This document shows, piece by piece, positions 15,701 to 17,400 of a stretch of 17,400 nucleotides of DNA (positions within the stretch are counted from its first letter, which is position 1; the number at the start of each line of letters is the position of its first letter). The notes under the pieces are model-generated. The model searched no databases. It had not been told where the DNA came from and saw only the letters and a program-made list of their open reading frames with translations. Made by a program: the position numbers and the translations under genes. Location of the stretch: positions 1 through 17,400 of the forward strand of contig CAKTZI010000060.1 of the NCBI GenBank assembly GCA_934635385.1. The letters run 5' to 3'. This stretch comes from an uncultured Kiritimatiellota bacterium (GTDB taxonomy: Bacteria > Verrucomicrobiota > Kiritimatiellia > RFP12 > UBA1067).

Positions 15701-16047
15701 TGCGCGTGAACGGCAGGGACTTCCCCGTCCTCTGGAAGCCGCCCTTCCGCGTGGACGTCACGGACGCCGCGAAGAAAGGCGCGGCGCTCGACCTGCGCAT
15801 CCGCGTGACGAACCGCTGGCCGAACCGCCTCATCGGCGACGACCGGCTCTACGCCGAGGACTGCACATGGAAGAAGGCCGACTTCCGCGAGGCTATCGTC
15901 GAGCTGCCGCAGTGGGTGAAGGAGGGGAAGAAAAGCCCGACGGGACGCCACACGTTCACGACGTGGAAGCACTGGAACAAAGACGACAAGCTGCTGCCGT
16001 CCGGCCTTCTCGGCCCCGTCGTCCTCCGCACGACCCGCGAGCGGTAG
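12766..16047 (+). CDS. Secreted GH106-like glycoside hydrolase (alpha-L-rhamnosidase type)
   Basis: This 1093-residue protein has a signal peptide ending near VASA (21-24). The catalytic region begins with PQTWWHWMNGNVTKEGI (48-64), the GH106 hallmark, followed by a GGAQIFD strand (77-83) and NCSGWTSSGGPW (122-133). Candidate active-site acids are Glu424 in DSYEVGSQNWT, Glu501 in SLEPYGS and Glu556 in ATESFTGG. I cannot assign acid and nucleophile roles. The C-terminal ~180 residues (about 905-1085), with YFSGTATYAKK and VRVNGRDFPVLWKPPFRVDV, form a GH2-like sugar-binding beta-sandwich. Family members remove L-rhamnose from plant pectins such as rhamnogalacturonan or glycans. The upstream frame stays open, but the promoter and signal peptide fix the start at ATG 12766. 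No transporter or regulator gene adjoins it. Confidence 0.88.
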   Translation: MKDFLTPCRLFAVLIGLAPVVASAAASAATAAPSLEAGFRQPPHDAKPQTWWHWMNGNVTKEGITADLEAMAQVGLGGAQIFDAGCDIPPGPVAFNTPAWFDAIRHAAKEARRLGLELCLPNCSGWTSSGGPWNPPENGMKFLELTETKVTGPKRFAGTLAAPPNRHGFYDDIAVFAYPVPPADTWRMADAGARTATNGAHVVIAFPAPVTVSGFSCRFVHPWHWRAAGKMGLEVSDDGTAFRPLETREIVLATSGHYDPGVRFFPFAQPVTARAFRFAPDFADKLKVTVADLALEKKMTVGDLAAKTFRFRMPVTADRTPTTAGQVVAKGAAIDLTARLKADGTLDWDVPVGDWSIVRLGYAANGQRNHPASRHGVGLEVDKLSARALDFHFDAYVAKLCDFLGPLAGDVQSGLNNILVDSYEVGSQNWTQGFEREFARRRGYGMAPYYPVFTGHVVGSADETERFLADFRRTVADLFAENYAGALAKKCHARGLKLSLEPYGSCPADNLQYGAAVDVPMGEFWSTPGPGVLTVGNARFPAYLAHVWGRRYAATESFTGGPGEGTGRWQKTPYGLKAQGDRAFAEGVNRIVYHRFTHQPWPAGRYLPGMTMGKWGMHFDRTQTWWPLAKDWIAYQSRCQFLLQEGRVVADGLFYCGEGAPNDGGNTDGATGKPATLPYGYSWDICARDALMRLTVDARGRVVVPGGVAYEILILPASETMGLDVLRKVDALAAAGATVVGAVRPVRTPGLAGYPAADGELQALAAKVWARPNVLACTPDEALARRGVAPDFAWTGKRGRGLGGNDVAYIHRDYGRRGEGYFVAMPNPQETEIEVSFRQAGRVPELWDAERGTIRDAPVWRTEGGRTHVRLRLDPSGSVFVMFRRPATATRSARAELPRAETVRSQSVEGPWTVAFPEGWDAPARAVFTNLVSWTERTEDGIRYFSGTATYAKKVKIERLQPGERLVLDLGDVKDFAEVRVNGRDFPVLWKPPFRVDVTDAAKKGAALDLRIRVTNRWPNRLIGDDRLYAEDCTWKKADFREAIVELPQWVKEGKKSPTGRHTFTTWKHWNKDDKLLPSGLLGPVVLRTTRER

Positions 16048-16114
16048 CCGCCCCTGTCCACGAACCGATCACTTTTTCTAAGTATCTTGTGTCGCAACAG
16101 TCGTCGTCATGGGT

Positions 16115-16639
16115 TTACTTCAAGAGCCTAAGGACCGTCGGAAGACTAGGGCCCGCCGGATCGGCTGCGCGGGCCGGACCGCTGCCGTCCTGCACAATCG
16201 GCGTGTTCGCGTCGGCCGGCATGATCTCGACGCCCGTCAGGGTGACCGGATAGCCCGTGAGCTCTGCCGTGACCCACTGGAAAATGAAGAGGAAGTTCCG
16301 CGCCGTGACCTTGTATTTCGTTCCGACAAGCGCATCGCAACCGGCTTTGTCGCAGGCGATTGCGTAGGCGCCGTTCTTCGCGCGCCCGATCAGCGTGGCT
16401 CCGCTCGCATCGGTCATGTCGGCGATATGCTTCGCCTCCGATCCCCAACGGATGAAGGACAGTAGGCAGTACACCGAATCGGTCGCCCTGACCTTCTCCT
16501 TGCCAACCTCGTACTTCTCATGAACCTTGTCCTTCACGATATACGGACGCACGTTCGATTCGCCGCCGTCGTTCTGTCACACGGCGACACACCCTGTCAG
16601 AATTGCCGCGACGCTCACGGCCAAAACGATCTTTTTCAT
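16115..16639 (-). pseudogene. Small lipoprotein gene interrupted by an in-frame TGA
   Basis: From ATG 16639 the frame encodes a lipoprotein signal MKKIVLAVSVAAILTGC with lipobox LTGC (Cys17), then VAV and a TGA at codon 21 (16577-16579). The same frame continues for 153 more codons with sound protein character, including VHEKYEVGKEKV, GAYAIACDKAGCDALVGTKY and AELTGYPVTLTGVEI, to a stop at 16115-16117. A GGAAAG ribosome-binding site precedes the ATG, so initiation looks intact and the stop is the only lesion. I do not recognise the family. The mature protein would be about 157 residues and anchored in a membrane. The stop may be a real nonsense mutation, a sequencing or assembly error, or readthrough (the context is TGA-C). 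The intact C-terminal frame suggests the change is recent. Confidence 0.7.
16150..16175. terminator. Hairpin in the convergent region after the GH106-like gene
   Basis: GGCCCGC (16150-16156) and GCGGGCC (16169-16175) form a perfect 7-bp GC stem with a 12-nt loop. It is about 100 nt past the GH106-like stop and inside the 3' end of the interrupted lipoprotein gene. No T-run follows, so a terminator role for either strand is weakly supported. Confidence 0.3.
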
Positions 16640-16833
16640 GTTTTCTTTCCTTGCATTTTCCGCGCCCACCACGCCAAGGCACAGCCACCGAGCGCAGAAA
16701 AAGGAACGGCGTGCCTTCAAGACTCATATCTTTGGAGAGGCACCGCCAAGCACCTACTAAGAAATACGGGAATAAAGACACGCCGCGTGAGCATACACGC
16801 AACGCATCTTACATATCCAGCTTCTTAGTTGAA
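16640..16833. other. Leader/intergenic region upstream of interrupted lipoprotein
   Basis: There is no convincing gene. The G+C content is lower than in the genes. On the minus strand a weak TTGGCG ... TATGAG pair (near 16732-16747, spacer 15) could be a promoter for the lipoprotein, but the spacing is poor. The region may instead be transcribed from the strong promoter at 17129-17158. Confidence 0.3.
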
Positions 16834-17122
16834 ATTTGGCGGTTTCTCCAAAAGCCAAATACGCAGGACTGCGTACGCCTCGCGGGTCTCGGATGGGTTT
16901 CCGCGAGTCCTTCTCCTTTCGGCCCAGTGTGCGGCCGCAGGTAAAGGTTTTGCCGTCGGTTCTTTTGGGAACTGGCCACGGATCAGATTGCGATTCGACA
17001 AGCCCGTTTTCCGCTTGAACCTTCAGCCGGTGACTGACGTCAGTGCCCGTCAGCCGTTTCAAAGAGCCATCACGGTTTTTGAGCCGTGCGCCAGGCGAAG
17101 CACCTCCCGCCCGACGAAATCA
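16834..17122 (-). ncRNA. Candidate structured non-coding RNA or long mRNA leader
   Basis: A near-consensus promoter directs minus-strand transcription from about 17122. The downstream ~290 nt are rich in stems. CACGG/CCGTG is near 17070-17088. ACTGACGTCAGT is a 12-bp palindrome at 17033-17044. CTCGCGG 16879-16885 pairs with CCGCGAG 16901-16907, and TACGCAG/CTGCGTA lies at 16860-16875. ATTTGGC 16834-16840 pairs with GCCAAAT 16854-16860. The last is followed on the minus strand by TTTCAAC and could end the RNA. A 101-codon frame starting at a TTG (17062) crosses the region, but it lacks a ribosome-binding site and uses codons unlike the neighbours. I did not recognise the conserved cores of tmRNA, RNase P, SRP RNA or common riboswitches. 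Confidence 0.35.
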
Positions 17123-17128
17123 GCGCGA

Positions 17129-17158
17129 ATTATACCACGTTCCGCCGAACGCCGTCAA
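17129..17158 (-). promoter_or_regulatory. Strong sigma70-type promoter on the minus strand
   Basis: TTGACG (17158-17153), an 18-bp spacer and TATAAT (17134-17129) with extended TGG (17137-17135) make this the best promoter in the window. The predicted start is near 17122. It faces the candidate RNA locus and, further on, the interrupted lipoprotein gene. Confidence 0.75.
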
Positions 17159-17348
17159 ATCGGACAAGTTGCCTCTCACTTTTGTCCGTCACTCCGTCTT
17201 TAGCAGCCACAAGGCGTGGCTTCGTCGCCGACCCCAAAGAGGGCTCAAAAACTCTCGCGCCCTCTTTGTGCCCTCCTATGAGAACAAAAGTCAATAGGCA
17301 GAATCGCCTTGGCGATTTCCGCTTTCCCCTTCCGGGCGCCTGATGCAT
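17130..17348 (-). CDS. Possible small basic protein (72 residues), doubtful
   Basis: ATG 17348 follows AGGAGAG at good spacing, and the frame encodes 72 residues rich in Arg and Lys. One short hydrophobic patch, FCLLTFVLIGG (16-26), is present. The frame ends at TAA inside the -10 box of the following promoter, a layout also seen at 6922-6927. Against it: the frame crosses a perfect 10-bp-stem hairpin, there is no recognisable family, and the composition is unlike the real genes here. It may be chance. Confidence 0.22.
   Translation of the reverse strand: MHQAPGRGKRKSPRRFCLLTFVLIGGHKEGARVFEPSLGSATKPRLVAAKDGVTDKSERQLVRFDGVRRNVV
17235..17268. terminator. 10-bp-stem hairpin near the right end
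   Basis: CAAAGAGGGC (17235-17244) pairs perfectly with GCCCTCTTTG (17259-17268) around a 14-nt loop. A second small hairpin AATCGCC/GGCGATT lies at 17302-17317. Neither is followed by a clear T-run. They may end a gene entering from beyond the right edge or be a repeat element. Confidence 0.4.
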
Positions 17349-17400
17349 GTCTCTCTCCTATCCGCAGTGTCGGGCTGCCGTTGCCGGCTTCGTCGCCCGC

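Noticed and set aside
12793..15972. A 1059-codon minus-strand frame opposite the GH106-like gene
   Set aside because: Its composition is Arg/Val/Ala-rich with no motifs, and the plus strand has clear GH106 motifs and a signal peptide. It is a shadow frame.
16577..16579. Selenocysteine at the TGA of the lipoprotein
   Set aside because: No convincing SECIS-type hairpin was seen just downstream, and the position after a lipobox is not a redox site. Not fully excluded.
16834..17122. tmRNA, RNase P RNA or SRP RNA
   Set aside because: The conserved cores I looked for (the tmRNA TTCGACGGG start and TpsiC end, RNase P GAGGAAAGTC, SRP GGAAGGAAGCAG) are not present on either strand.

Overview
The window is GC-rich (roughly two thirds G+C in genes) and bacterial. 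Gene content is anaerobe-like: a flavodoxin beside a DUF3793 protein, a GH106-type rhamnosidase, a secreted AXE1-type acetyl esterase, a U32 peptidase-family protein and a ThyX-like protein. Promoters are sigma70-like with extended -10 boxes (TGN-TATAAT). My best guess is an uncultured gut member of the PVC group, such as Kiritimatiellota or another Verrucomicrobiota lineage. That is inference from gene style, since no marker gene here fixes taxonomy.

Left end (1-2190), plus strand. A partial hypothetical gene has its 3' part taken over by a 126-bp palindromic element (429-554). A 242-bp gene-poor stretch follows. Then comes a promoter (866-895) driving a two-gene unit, DUF3793 protein plus flavodoxin. 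An 11-bp-stem hairpin separates this unit from the convergent minus-strand genes.

Centre (2196-12674), minus strand. Ten genes run in one direction, in transcription order: PP-loop tRNA-thiolation-type protein, thiD, MlaF-like ABC ATPase, homoserine dehydrogenase, ThyX-like protein, U32 protein, acetyl esterase, murD, a lipoprotein with three LysM domains, ftsW. Several neighbours overlap by 4 nt (GTGA or ATGA). Two internal promoters sit on the stop codon of the preceding gene, before hom and before the esterase. They split the run into PP-loop/thiD/ABC, hom/thyX-like/U32 and esterase/murD/LysM/ftsW. The last unit joins cytoplasmic peptidoglycan precursor synthesis (MurD), a septal glycan polymerase (FtsW) and a peptidoglycan-binding lipoprotein.

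Right end (12675-17400). A 91-bp divergent region carries two extended -10 promoters placed so that both flanking genes should be leaderless, with a 7-bp dyad between them. On the plus side is a 1093-residue secreted GH106-like glycoside hydrolase. Convergent to it is a small lipoprotein gene interrupted by an in-frame TGA right after its lipobox. The last ~760 bp contain no convincing protein gene. They do contain a near-consensus minus-strand promoter followed by hairpin-rich sequence that may be a structured non-coding RNA or a long leader.

No tRNA, rRNA, CRISPR array or recognisable transposase gene was seen. Most of the window is ordinary housekeeping and polysaccharide metabolism. The less usual parts are the palindromic element, the leaderless divergent promoter, the glycine-rich minisatellite in murD, the Cys-rich LysM lipoprotein, the ThyX-like variant, the stop-interrupted lipoprotein and the candidate RNA locus.
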